DNA of 64,000 nucleotides from DAHUYF01 sp963838385 (lineage in GTDB: Bacteria; Pseudomonadota; Alphaproteobacteria; ATCC43930; CGMCC-115725). Made by a program: the position numbers and the translations under genes. Location of the stretch: positions 186,001-250,000 of the forward strand of contig CAWIRE010000003.1 of assembly GCA_963838385.1 (NCBI GenBank). Direction: 5' to 3'. Positions 29,155 to 38,278 of the stretch are shown here, piece by piece (positions within the stretch are counted from its first letter, which is position 1; every line of letters starts with the position of its first letter). Under the pieces are notes generated by a model. It was not told the DNA's origin. It was given only the letters and a program-made list of their open reading frames with translations, and did no database searches.

Positions 29155-30129
29155 TCAATGCCTGTTGTGGCGCCGCTTGATCTGCTCGGAGATCCAGGGA
29201 TAGGTCTTGGCGAGGCCACGCTTCAGCGGCTCCGAAGGCTCCCAGTCGAGCTTCTCGCGGATGAGCGCGTTGTCCGAATTGCGCCCGCGCACGCCCAGCG
29301 GTCCCGGTATGTGCTCGACCCGCAGCCGCTTGCCGGCAATGTCGATGATGATGCCGGCGAGATCGTTGATGCTCACCATCTCCTCGGAGCCGATATTGAC
29401 CGGACCGCTGAACTCCGAGCGCATCAGGCGCAGCGTCCCCTCGACGCATTCGTCGATATAGAGGAAGGAGCGCGTCTGCTTGCCGTCGCCCCACATCTCG
29501 ATCGTGCCGCCGTCCCTGGCCTCCGCCACCTTGCGGCAGAGCGCGGCCGGCGCCTTCTCGCGCCCGCCCTCCCAGGTGCCCTCGGGGCCGAAGATGTTGT
29601 GGAAGCGGGCGACGCGGGCGGTGATGCCGTGGTTGCGGGCATAGGCGAGATAGAGCCGCTCGCTGAACAGCTTCTCCCAGCCGTACTCGCTGTCGGGGGC
29701 GGCGGGATAGGCGCTGCTTTCGCGGGTGACGGGCGCGCCGGGATCGAGCTGGTTGTGCTCGGGATAGATGCAGGCGGAGGAGGAATAGAAGACGCGCTTT
29801 GCGTTGCGCCGGCGGCAGGCCTCGAGCACGTTGAGGTTGATGGTGGCGGAATTGTGCATGATGTCGGCGTCATGCTCGCCGGTGAAGATGAAGCCGGCGC
29901 CGCCCATATCGGCGGCAAGCTGGTAGATCTCGGTGAAGGGCCGGTCGATGGCGTCGCGGCATTCCTGCGGGTCGCGCAGATCGGCGATGATGAAGTCGTC
30001 GGCCGCCGTCGGGGCGAATTCGGGATATTTGAGGTCGACCGCCCGCACCCAGAAGCCTTCGCTCTTGAGACGCTTCACCAGATGCGAGCCAATGAACCCC
30101 CCACCACCCAAAACCAACGCCGATTTCAT
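29155..30129 (-). CDS. GDP-mannose 3,5-epimerase-like nucleotide-sugar epimerase
   Basis: 324 residues. Besides the extended-SDR motifs (GGGGFIGSHL, catalytic SSSACIYPE and YGWEK), it has the stretches that mark GDP-mannose 3,5-epimerase in plants and its bacterial relatives: AADMGGAGFI, RFHNIFGPEGTWEGGREKAPAA and a DGKQTRSFLYIDE loop. The Cys in SSACIYPE and the Lys in GGREKAP correspond to the acid/base pair of the plant enzyme. It would produce GDP-L-galactose or GDP-L-gulose for the surface glycan. A different epimerase specificity is possible. Confidence 0.85.
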   Translation of the reverse strand: MKSALVLGGGGFIGSHLVKRLKSEGFWVRAVDLKYPEFAPTAADDFIIADLRDPQECRDAIDRPFTEIYQLAADMGGAGFIFTGEHDADIMHNSATINLNVLEACRRRNAKRVFYSSSACIYPEHNQLDPGAPVTRESSAYPAAPDSEYGWEKLFSERLYLAYARNHGITARVARFHNIFGPEGTWEGGREKAPAALCRKVAEARDGGTIEMWGDGKQTRSFLYIDECVEGTLRLMRSEFSGPVNIGSEEMVSINDLAGIIIDIAGKRLRVEHIPGPLGVRGRNSDNALIREKLDWEPSEPLKRGLAKTYPWISEQIKRRHNRH

Positions 30130-30599
30130 CCGCTTCGCTCCTCTAGATCATCGATTGAGCGCGCGTCAGCCGCTCGCAGCGTCGAACGAATTCCACTGAG
30201 AATCGTTCCTCGGGCAGGGAGACCGGCAAGGACGCTTCGGGTCCGCGTTGCGCGCCCGAGAACTCTCGCTCAGAGAGGAAATATTCTCTCAGGAAGTTCT
30301 ACTTGCGCGCGTTCTGTTGCGGCTCACATTTTTGCCGTCTCGGTAAATGATCAACGCGAAGAACGGGCTTGATGAGATAGGGTTAGCGCAATCTGCGGGC
30401 GAGATCGGCGGGAACCCATGCCCGCCCCCGGCCGTTTAGCTGCGCGTCTTCGAGCTCGGTCCGGGAGGTAGCGCTTTGCCTGCGTTTGTTGGGATCCTCT
30501 CGACCATGCTCCTCCCGTCAGGGTCGACTGAGGCGGTGCGCGGCCGCCGGCACGGCAAGCCTATCCTCAACGTGACTCGTGTGATGTGACGGAGCAGAG
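30130..30599. other. Intergenic region between the GME-like gene and the flippase
   Basis: 470 bases with no supported gene, separating divergent transcription units, so it should contain both promoters. GAGAACTCTC (30258-30267) and a GAGAG/CTCTC dyad around GAAATATT (30273-30290) form a small cluster of symmetric sites that could bind a regulator. The centre is AT-richer than the flanks. Confidence 0.5.
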
Positions 30600-32198
30600 G
30601 TGTCTGACAACGCAAAAAGCGCCAACAGCGGCATCGCTGGCCGCATCGTGCGCGCCGCCGGCGCGCAGGGGATCAATCAGCTTGCCCGGGTCGGACAGCT
30701 CTTTCTCCTCGTGCCGATCTGCCTCGGCGCGTGGGGGACGGCGGTCTACGAAGACTGGATACTGCTGAATTCCATCACGGCGTTTCTGATGCTTGCCGAT
30801 CTGGGCCTCGTTCAATTCACCACGGTGAAGCTCATCGACGCGTGGTCCAGAGGCGAGCAAGAGCGCTTCTCGCGCGAATGGGCGCTTGCCTTGGGGTTGT
30901 TCGCCGCCCTGTCGGCGGCGCTGATCTGCGCCCTCGGCCTGGGCTGGGCCATGCCCGGCTGGGTCTCGATTGTTCCGGCGCGCCAGCTTCCTGCAACCGA
31001 CCTTGCGGCGACCGCTCTATTGCTGGCCTTGCTGCAGGTGTGGTCGATACTGATCAATCTTGGACTGGGCGCCTACCGGGCGCGCGGCGATCTTAGCCGG
31101 AGCTATCACGTCTCGAGCATATTGGTAGGGCTGCAGACCGCTGGCGTGGTAATTCCCGCGCTGGTCGGCGCCGGTCCCGTCGCCGCCGCGCTGTGGAGCT
31201 GTGTCCTAACCGGCGTGACGTTGGCGGCGGTGGTGGCCGATTTCTGCTGGCGCTATCCCGACATGACATGGAAGCCGATCTGGCCGTCGCTTGATGAGCT
31301 GTCGCGGCGCGTGCGGCACGCCGTCGGATACCTGGCCTCGCCGGTATCCATCACGGTCATGGTGAACGGGCCCAATTTGATTCTCGCGCGTAGCGGCGCG
31401 CCGGAAGGCGCCATTGCCCTGTTCACGGCCACACGAACGATCGCCGGTGTGGCGCGGCAACTGCCGTATCAATTTGCTCACCCTGCCGGCGTGGAGCTCG
31501 CGGGCTTGTTGGCCCGAGGCGATCGCGACGGCCTGTCCAGGGTTTACACCAGCGCGAGCCGGGCATTGGCCATCATCGTCGGCGCCCTGAGTGGCTTCAC
31601 CGTCGTCGTGGCGCCGCTGGTGATGCTGCTGTGGACGCGGGGCAAGATCGCTTACGATCCGATCCTCATGCTCCTGCTGATCGCAACCACCTCGATCTGC
31701 GCACCGGCACAGGTAGCCTATACGCTGTTATGGTACGGCGGCTATCCCGGCCGTCTCACCAAGGCGCTGGTGTTTTCCACCGGACTGGCGATGGGCATAG
31801 CCATCCTCCTCGCGCCATGGTTCCAGACGCGAGGTGTCGCGGCAGGGCTTGGCGCGGGAGAGATTCTCGGCGTCGCCGTCTACCTCTCGCTGATCGTCGA
31901 TCGCCTGCTGCGGCGCAGAGCCGGAACCGGCCTGCTACGGAATTTCTGGGCTACGCTCGTCACCTTCTTGGGCAGCGCTGCCGGCGGCTACCTGCTTCAC
32001 CGATTGATCGAGCCGCACGGCTGGTTCGGCCTGGTGGCGCTCGGGGTCGCCTGGTCGATCCCGGCGACCGTGGGGCTGTTCTGGATCTTGTCGAGCGGTG
32101 CGCAGCGGGCCCGCGCTATGAGTGCCGCAGCCGCTTTCGTACGCTTGCTGCGAGCGCGATCGCCGCTGAAGGGCGCGAACCCCGCAGACATTGGCTGA
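30600..32198 (+). CDS. Polysaccharide flippase-like membrane protein (MOP superfamily, Wzx type)
   Basis: 532 residues with about 12-14 hydrophobic helices evenly spaced along the chain, the pattern of Wzx/PST exporters. The start is a GTG. The N-terminal helix region QLARVGQLFLLVPICLGAWG and the charged pair positions around residue 270 fit the family, although sequence conservation is low. It would flip lipid-linked oligosaccharide units across the inner membrane for polymerisation by the WaaL/Wzy-like protein encoded farther right. Confidence 0.83.
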   Translation: MSDNAKSANSGIAGRIVRAAGAQGINQLARVGQLFLLVPICLGAWGTAVYEDWILLNSITAFLMLADLGLVQFTTVKLIDAWSRGEQERFSREWALALGLFAALSAALICALGLGWAMPGWVSIVPARQLPATDLAATALLLALLQVWSILINLGLGAYRARGDLSRSYHVSSILVGLQTAGVVIPALVGAGPVAAALWSCVLTGVTLAAVVADFCWRYPDMTWKPIWPSLDELSRRVRHAVGYLASPVSITVMVNGPNLILARSGAPEGAIALFTATRTIAGVARQLPYQFAHPAGVELAGLLARGDRDGLSRVYTSASRALAIIVGALSGFTVVVAPLVMLLWTRGKIAYDPILMLLLIATTSICAPAQVAYTLLWYGGYPGRLTKALVFSTGLAMGIAILLAPWFQTRGVAAGLGAGEILGVAVYLSLIVDRLLRRRAGTGLLRNFWATLVTFLGSAAGGYLLHRLIEPHGWFGLVALGVAWSIPATVGLFWILSSGAQRARAMSAAAAFVRLLRARSPLKGANPADIG

Positions 32199-32555
32199 GG
32201 AGTGCGGCGCTCCAATATCGAGCGCCGCTCGCCGGCTGTTCCGAAGCCATAGCCACGCGCCCTCTCGGCCGGGCGCGGGAACCGGCGCATCCGCTGCGGC
32301 GACGCCGGCAAGCCGGCAAAAAGCGCATGCGCTCGAACGGTTCCGATGTCCGCACCAATGAGGCTCTTTTTGCTCACAGCTTTTCGCGCGTGAATTGTCT
32401 CGTTTGTTCTGCCGCGCGCGCGCTTGGTTAACAGCTCCTTAACCACGCGCAACCAGCATGGGAGCCATCGTTAAGCACATGTTTCGTTTTTGGACGGCTC
32501 CCGCAACCGCTCTCCGCGGGAGCACATTTCATACAGGCAGAAGGACCTTTTCACC
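32199..32555. other. Leader and promoter region of the CBM60/beta-helix gene
   Basis: 357 bases without a supported gene. The right third is AT-richer and contains a TTAA-N7-TTAAC element (32428-32443), with a further TTAAG at about 32471. AGAAGGACC just before the ATG at 32556 is the ribosome site. Confidence 0.55.
32428..32443 (+). promoter_or_regulatory. CtrA-type box TTAA-N7-TTAAC
   Basis: The sequence TTAA, seven bases, TTAAC matches the full consensus of the alphaproteobacterial cell-cycle regulator CtrA and lies 113 bases upstream of the start of the large surface protein gene. Such an AT-rich exact match is unlikely by chance in DNA of this composition, but binding is inferred. Confidence 0.55.
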
Positions 32556-35471
32556 ATGATACATGCGGCTCATTCGGATTGGATGTTTGAGCATTCATCG
32601 GTTCATCACGGCGATATTCCCCCCGATACCCTTCCCGAGCTCCCCAGCGGCGCAAATCATCCGACGCACACCGAGACCGCCTCCGCTCTCAAGACGTTGT
32701 GGCACCAGCAGGACCTGATGGGCGGCACTTCTGCCGCGTCGTCGAGCGGCACCACCGCCTCCACCGCCGCCAGCGCCAAAGCCGCTGCCCCCACCCTCAC
32801 CGTCGCGAGCAGCGCGCTGACCGTGAACGAGGGCGGGTCGGTCGCGCTGCCGATCAGCGTCACGCCGTCGAGCGGCCATCACGCGGCCTCGGTGACGATC
32901 ACCGGGCTTGCCAGCTACGAGACGGTGACAGACGCCCTCGACGGCAAGACCTTCACGGGCAACTCGATCACGCTCACCGCCGCCGAGGTGAATAGCGGCC
33001 TGACCTTGTCTTCCGCCTACGCCGGGACGGGCGAGCCCGTCAACACGCTAGCCGTGACGGCCAGTGAGACCTTCGGGCATCACACCCTGACCTCGGCGGC
33101 CCAGGACATCGTCGTGACCGATCCGCTGGCGACCACCGGCAGCAGCACCGCCTCGACCGGAACCGGCACGACCAGCACCACCAACACCCTGACGCTGCAG
33201 GTGTCGGGCGACATGTACGATGGCAACCCGCAGATCGAGGTGCTCGTCGACGGCCAGCAGGTAGGCAGCAGCACCTACGCCGTCACCGCCGATCATTCGC
33301 AAGGCCAGACACAGACCATCACGATCACCGGCAATTTCGATCCGACCACCGCGCATCAGGTGCAGGTGGAGTTCGTCAACGACGCGTGGGACGGCACGTC
33401 GACCGCCGACGGCCATGACCGCAACGTCTATGTCGAATCGGTCTCGCTGAACGGCGCGACGCTGACCGGCAGCCAGGGGACGGATGCCGCGACCAATGGC
33501 GTGGTCACGACCTCCAATCCGCACGAAGCGGTGATGGACATCAACGGCGCGCTCGCCTTCAACGTGCCCGCCGACCCGCCGGCGACCACCGGCACGAGCA
33601 GCACCGGCGCCAGCAGCACCGGCACGAGCAGCACCGGCACGAGCAGCACCAACTCGCTGACGCTGCAGGTGTCGGGCGACATGTACGATGGTAACCCGCA
33701 GATCGAGGTGCTGGTCGACGGCCAGCAGGTAGGCAGCAGCAGTTACACCGTCACCGCCGATCATGCGCAAGGCCAGACGCAGACCATCACGATCACCGGC
33801 AATTTCGATCCCACCACCGCGCATCAGGTGCAGGTGGAGTTCGTCAATGACGCATGGGACGGCACGTCGACGGCCGACGGCCATGACCGCAACGTCTATG
33901 TCGAATCGGTCTCGCTGAACGGCGCGACGCTGACCGGCAGCCAGGGGACGGATGCCGCAACCAATGGCGTGGTCACGACCTCCAATCCGAGCGAGGCCGT
34001 GATGGACATCAACGGCACGCTCGCCTTCAACGTGCCCGCCGACCCGCCGGCCGGCAGCAGCGGCATCGGCTCGAGCTCCAGCGGTACCGGCTCGGGCTCC
34101 AGCGTCACCGGCTCGGGCACCACCGGCTCCAGCGGCAGCGGCTCGAGCGGCACCTCCGATATTGGCACCGGCGCGCAGAATCCTGGCCAGACAACCGATG
34201 CCTTCTACGTCTCGCCCACCGGCAGCGACAGCAATTCCGGCACGCTGGCGGCACCGTTCGCGACGCTGGGGAGAGCCCAGCAGGCGATGGAGGGCAGCTC
34301 GATCAAGACCACCTATGTGGAGGGAGGGACGTATAACCTCAGCAGCACGCTGGACCTGACCGCCGCCGACAGTGGCGAGACATGGCAATATTATGCGCCG
34401 AACGGCGTGGATTCGGCGATTCTCAATGGTGGAGGAAACCTAAACCCCATCATCTCCATAGAGGGCGGCGCGTCCAACATCATCATCGACGGGCTCACCG
34501 TGGAAAATTTCGGCATCGTCGGTATACATTCCGGCGCCGGCGGTGGCGCGTTGACCTCCGGAATCACCATCGAAAACTGCAACATCGGCTTCGGTCAGAA
34601 CACCAGCGACGCGACCTCGGGCGGCATCGTTTTCGACAATACCGTCAACATAAGCGTCTTGAACAACTACATTCACAACGTCCCGGCAGCGGGCATCGCG
34701 GTCTATGCCTACAATCCCGGAGATCAGACCAGCGGGGTCATCGCGAATAACGTCGTTTTGAATACCGTGCAGGCGAGAAGTGACTCGGGGGCGATCTACA
34801 CCGAGATGCTCAGCACCGCTGCGAATTCGCTGACGATCGAGAACAATTTCGTTGCGGACTATGGCTCCGCCGGCAACTACGGTCAGATCGGCATCTACCT
34901 CGACGAGGGAGCGAACCACGTGACGATCACGGGGAACGTCGTCGGCCCACCCACCGAGGGTAGCGTCCCCAGCGCGGGCACCAATGACACCGCCGCCGCC
35001 TTTACGGATGCGGGCTTCGACAATACTTTCTCGAACAACATCGTGGATCTCGGAGACAGCGGCCGCGTGTTCGCCGTCGAGTTCTACGGGTATTCGGGAT
35101 ACGGAGAGAGCGGAAACGTGTTCGAAGGAAATACCATTCTTTCAGACTTCACCGGCGCCCAGGGGACGAACATGTCGGGTGAGACGGGCTACGCATACTT
35201 CCAGAACATGGGTCCGACGTCGAACTACGCGATCCAGAACAACGTATACTGGAACTACGCTGCTGGCGGCTCGGAATTTACGAACGGCGTTCTCGCCAGC
35301 GACAGCAATCCCATCATCGAGAACCCGCAGATCTCGACCGCGACCTACACTGTCGCCAGCAGCAGCCCGCTCTATAACTCACCCGTGAATTTCGCCCCGA
35401 TCGTCGGCGGCTGGGGGCCCGCGGGCTTCATCATTCCGCAAACCGGAGTGACGGCGTCGGATCTGGCATAA
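32556..35471 (+). CDS. Large surface/secreted protein: tandem CBM60-like modules and a right-handed beta-helix
   Basis: 971 residues from the ATG at 32556. Residues 1-90 are polar with no signal peptide. Then come a beta-sandwich Calx-beta-like stretch (about 90-195, TLTVASSALTVNEGGSV), two nearly identical 156-residue units each with a CBM60-like calcium-dependent carbohydrate-binding module (QVSGDMYDG to NDAWDG and DRNVYVESVSLNG), a Ser/Gly/Thr linker (about 500-545) and a beta-helix domain of about 420 residues (FYVSPTGSDSNSGT onward). The beta-helix resembles polysaccharide lyases and C5-epimerases. Its place in the glycan locus suggests it binds and trims or modifies the polysaccharide. 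Without a Sec signal it may leave by a type I exporter not seen here. Catalytic residues are not assigned. Confidence 0.82.
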   Translation: MIHAAHSDWMFEHSSVHHGDIPPDTLPELPSGANHPTHTETASALKTLWHQQDLMGGTSAASSSGTTASTAASAKAAAPTLTVASSALTVNEGGSVALPISVTPSSGHHAASVTITGLASYETVTDALDGKTFTGNSITLTAAEVNSGLTLSSAYAGTGEPVNTLAVTASETFGHHTLTSAAQDIVVTDPLATTGSSTASTGTGTTSTTNTLTLQVSGDMYDGNPQIEVLVDGQQVGSSTYAVTADHSQGQTQTITITGNFDPTTAHQVQVEFVNDAWDGTSTADGHDRNVYVESVSLNGATLTGSQGTDAATNGVVTTSNPHEAVMDINGALAFNVPADPPATTGTSSTGASSTGTSSTGTSSTNSLTLQVSGDMYDGNPQIEVLVDGQQVGSSSYTVTADHAQGQTQTITITGNFDPTTAHQVQVEFVNDAWDGTSTADGHDRNVYVESVSLNGATLTGSQGTDAATNGVVTTSNPSEAVMDINGTLAFNVPADPPAGSSGIGSSSSGTGSGSSVTGSGTTGSSGSGSSGTSDIGTGAQNPGQTTDAFYVSPTGSDSNSGTLAAPFATLGRAQQAMEGSSIKTTYVEGGTYNLSSTLDLTAADSGETWQYYAPNGVDSAILNGGGNLNPIISIEGGASNIIIDGLTVENFGIVGIHSGAGGGALTSGITIENCNIGFGQNTSDATSGGIVFDNTVNISVLNNYIHNVPAAGIAVYAYNPGDQTSGVIANNVVLNTVQARSDSGAIYTEMLSTAANSLTIENNFVADYGSAGNYGQIGIYLDEGANHVTITGNVVGPPTEGSVPSAGTNDTAAAFTDAGFDNTFSNNIVDLGDSGRVFAVEFYGYSGYGESGNVFEGNTILSDFTGAQGTNMSGETGYAYFQNMGPTSNYAIQNNVYWNYAAGGSEFTNGVLASDSNPIIENPQISTATYTVASSSPLYNSPVNFAPIVGGWGPAGFIIPQTGVTASDLA
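33189..33583 (+). repeat. Near-identical tandem repeat, copy 1 (copy 2 at 33657-34051)
   Basis: 395 bases encoding a CBM60-like module recur with a 468-base period, differing at only scattered bases (for example the aligned residues T/S, A/T, S/A, H/S and A/T). The near identity implies recent duplication or gene conversion. The 73-base spacer encodes TG(T/A)SSTG-type linker repeats. Confidence 0.9.
33657..34051 (+). repeat. Near-identical tandem repeat, copy 2
   Basis: Second copy of the 395-base CBM60-like module, exactly 468 bases after the first and in the same frame. It is followed by a longer Ser/Gly-rich linker to the beta-helix domain. Confidence 0.9.
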
Positions 35472-35847
35472 CCCGGGACTTAGCCGTCGATAGAGGGGCT
35501 AGCTTCTAGGAAATCGAGCTAGCGATTGGAGCGCCGACGGTCGTCCGTTCCTTGCGCGAGTGATATCTCGCGTCTAGGAACGGGCGATCCTCGACGCTTG
35601 CTGGCGGAGCGGCCGTTCCTCCACAACCCAGGGCTAGGGACGTGGAACTAAGGCTACCTGCGCGCGTTTTATCTCAACCCGCCTTTGCTCCTGAGAGCGA
35701 TGAACTGCCACGTTGCTGAGCATTCGAGGGGGAGTCCGGGGGCGGACGGAATATCGGTCGGCTGCGAGTTCCGCCAGGGTCCCAATTCCCGCAGTCGGTA
35801 CGTTGCCATCAACGACTTTCCGAGGTTGAGCAAATCATGGTCGGGCC
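35472..35847. other. Spacer between the two beta-helix paralogues
   Basis: 376 bases with no supported gene. GCTAGCT (35498-35504) and AGCTAGC (35517-35523) form a small hairpin just after the upstream gene, possibly its terminator. The promoter of the lipoprotein gene should lie in the right half; no clear boxes were recognised. Confidence 0.45.
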
Positions 35848-37242
35848 ATGGCACGGGCTAAAGATTTATTGATCGGCGGCCTCCTCATTGGAACAGTGGC
35901 CGGCTGCGCGGCAGGCGGGAGTGTCGCGAGCCCGTCAGGTTCCGCCTTCTATGTCGCGCCAGACGGCAACGACAGCTGGGAGGGGGATATGGCGGCGCCC
36001 AATGCGGCCAAGACGAACGGTCCCTTCGCCAGCCTGGCGCGCGCCCAGCGGGCGATGGAAGATAGCGCGGTAAAGGTTACGTACGTGGAGAGAGGAACCT
36101 ACCACCTTACCCGCAGGCTCAGACTGACTGCCGCCGATGACGGCGAGACATGGCGTTATTACCCGCCAAACGGCGTCAACACAGCAGTTCTCGATGGCGG
36201 CGGAACGCTGGCCCCGATCATCGATATTGGCGGCGGTGCGTCGAGGATCACGATCGACGGTCTGAAGCTGGAAAACTTTGGCATCGTCGGCATACATGTC
36301 GGTGCGGGCAAAGACGCCTTGAGCTCGAAAATCGCTGTCAAAAACTGCGACATCGGCTTCGGCCACAACACCAGCAACGCAACTTCGGGCGGCATCGTCT
36401 TCGACAACACCGTCGATATAGAGGTCGCCAACAACTACATTCATGCCGTACCGGCGGCAGGGATCGCGGTCTATGCCTACAACCCCGGAGACCGAACCGG
36501 CGGCGTCATCGCGAATAACGTCGTGTGGGACGCGGTGCAGGCGAGAAGTGACTCGGGCGCGATCTACACGGAGATGCTCAGCACCGCCGCCAGTTCCCTG
36601 ACGATCAAGAACAACTTCGTCGCCAACTATGGCTCCGCCGGTCATTTCGGCCAGGTCGGCATCTATCTGGACGAAGGCGCGAACCATGTAACGGTCGCCG
36701 GGAATGTAGTCGGCCCGCCCCTCCGGGGCAGCGTGGCCGACGCCGGGACGAACAATACCGGGGCGGCCTTCACGGATGCGGGCTTCGACAACACCTTCTT
36801 CGGAAATATCGTCGATCTCGGCGATAGCGGCCGCGTGTTCGCCGTCGAGTTCTATGGCTATCCAGCCTACGGCGAAAGCGGGAACGTGTTTGAAGGAAAC
36901 ATTATTCTTTCCAATTTCACGGGCGCTCAAGCGACCAACATGTCTGGCAAGACGGGGTTCGCATACTTCCAAAATATAGGGTCGGGATCGAACTACACCA
37001 TCCGGCACAACGTGTACTGGAACTACGCCAGTGGCGGCTCGGTGTTCACGAACGGGGTTCTCGCCGGCGACAGTGAGCCGATATTCAAGAACCCGCAAGT
37101 CTCGGGCCCGACCTATACGGTCGACAGACGCAGTTCGGTCTATAGCCCGCCCGTGAACTTCGCTCCGATCGTCGGCGGCTGGGGACCGCCCGGCTTCGTC
37201 ATTCCGCAAATCGACACGCCGTCGCACCGTGGTCAACACTGA
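35848..37242 (+). CDS. Beta-helix lipoprotein, paralogue of the preceding gene's C-terminal domain
   Basis: 464 residues. The N-terminus (LLIGGLLIGTVAGC) is a lipoprotein signal with lipobox VAGC, so the protein should be anchored to a membrane. From residue 33 (FYVAPDGNDSW) it is collinear with the beta-helix domain of the gene upstream through to GGWGPPGFVIPQ, with the same parallel strand repeats (SGGIVFDNTVDIEV, NNYIH, YTEMLSTAASSLTIKNNFV). It lacks the CBM60-like modules. The pair looks like a tandem duplication in which one copy kept secretion with binding modules and the other membrane anchoring. A polysaccharide lyase, hydrolase or epimerase role is likely but unproven. Confidence 0.83.
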   Translation: MARAKDLLIGGLLIGTVAGCAAGGSVASPSGSAFYVAPDGNDSWEGDMAAPNAAKTNGPFASLARAQRAMEDSAVKVTYVERGTYHLTRRLRLTAADDGETWRYYPPNGVNTAVLDGGGTLAPIIDIGGGASRITIDGLKLENFGIVGIHVGAGKDALSSKIAVKNCDIGFGHNTSNATSGGIVFDNTVDIEVANNYIHAVPAAGIAVYAYNPGDRTGGVIANNVVWDAVQARSDSGAIYTEMLSTAASSLTIKNNFVANYGSAGHFGQVGIYLDEGANHVTVAGNVVGPPLRGSVADAGTNNTGAAFTDAGFDNTFFGNIVDLGDSGRVFAVEFYGYPAYGESGNVFEGNIILSNFTGAQATNMSGKTGFAYFQNIGSGSNYTIRHNVYWNYASGGSVFTNGVLAGDSEPIFKNPQVSGPTYTVDRRSSVYSPPVNFAPIVGGWGPPGFVIPQIDTPSHRGQH

Positions 37243-37348
37243 ACGGGTCCGCCGGAACTCCGAAGATCGCCGGCCGCCGTGCGTCAGACTAGAGGAATGC
37301 CACCCTTCGCCGCTCCGTCGGTGACGCTGCTTCGAGGCGCGCGCGGAC

Positions 37349-38278
37349 TCAATGCTTAGGGGGCGGCAGCCCATCGGCGTATGGGTTCCGCGGCAGATCG
37401 ACCAATCGCCAGCCGTTTCCCGCGAACGAACGACGCACCTCCGGTGTCGGCGGCTCCTTGAAAATACAGCACATCAGGACGTTATGCCGGGAGAGGCCGA
37501 GCCGGGCCAGCACTCCGTGCAGCACAATGATAGTGCGCATGAGCAGAAATTTCCGCGACGAGAATAAGGCAGGCGCGAACTCGCCGCCTCTGACATAGAA
37601 GTCAGTAAGGCCCTTGAAGGCAACGCAAGGAAGATTGATGCCGAGGCAAGCTTTTTCGATGTCGCGCCTGGCGATCGAGTAAATGTAATTTCCGGAGTCC
37701 TCGTAGCGAAGCTGGTCGAAATGCCGTTGCCGGCCCGTCAGCTTGCGCAAGCGATAGATGGCCTCTCTCACGGGCGATCCGACTTGGTCTTGCGGCTCGA
37801 CGAGGACCACACCCTTTTTGGCGACCCTCAGCATTTCATAAAGCGCCAGGAACGGGCGCGGGAAATGGTGGAAGGCCTCCTTGCAGAACACATAGTCGAA
37901 CGAGCGATCGGCAAAGCTCAAGCGCTCCGCGTTTTCGACGCGATAATCGTCGATGATGCCGCGGGCCTGGGAATCCCTTAAGCTGGCGTCGGCGATATCG
38001 GTCGGCAGGACAAAGCCGACGCCCCGCTCGCGCAACCGCACCGAATCCAGCCCGTATTGGCCGTCGCCAACCGTCAGCCACGTTTCGTCCCCCGAGCGGG
38101 TTAAATGCTGCGCCGCCTGGTACATCCGCCGGTGGCGCCAATAGTCCGCAGTCGACTTGTCGAACCAGCTCTCGACGATCCGCCCCCAGTCCTTGTCCTC
38201 GGTGATCGCCTTCCAGTGGTCCCGGTGAAAGCGGTAGGACGTTTCGTGGAACTGGTCACACACCTGCTCGGGTGACAT
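37349..38278 (-). CDS. Class I SAM-dependent methyltransferase
   Basis: 309 residues from the ATG at 38278; the open frame extends to 39370 but that part lies antisense to the aldo/keto reductase gene. The SAM-binding motif I region is TVGDGQYGLDSVRL, motif II-like acidic site is in NAERLSFADRSFDYVF, and KEAFHHFPRPFLALYEMLRV is the post-II region of Methyltransf_11 enzymes. It may O-methylate a sugar or lipid intermediate of the polysaccharide. Divergent from the aldo/keto reductase. Confidence 0.85.
   Translation of the reverse strand: MSPEQVCDQFHETSYRFHRDHWKAITEDKDWGRIVESWFDKSTADYWRHRRMYQAAQHLTRSGDETWLTVGDGQYGLDSVRLRERGVGFVLPTDIADASLRDSQARGIIDDYRVENAERLSFADRSFDYVFCKEAFHHFPRPFLALYEMLRVAKKGVVLVEPQDQVGSPVREAIYRLRKLTGRQRHFDQLRYEDSGNYIYSIARRDIEKACLGINLPCVAFKGLTDFYVRGGEFAPALFSSRKFLLMRTIIVLHGVLARLGLSRHNVLMCCIFKEPPTPEVRRSFAGNGWRLVDLPRNPYADGLPPPKH

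Noticed and set aside
32595..34388. Possible CRISPR-like or satellite array suggested by repetition in the surface gene
   Set aside because: Only two long in-frame copies exist and they encode protein modules; no short repeat-spacer pattern.
34162..35388. Short plus-strand frames inside the beta-helix region
   Set aside because: Out-of-frame reads of the 971-residue protein, without independent support.
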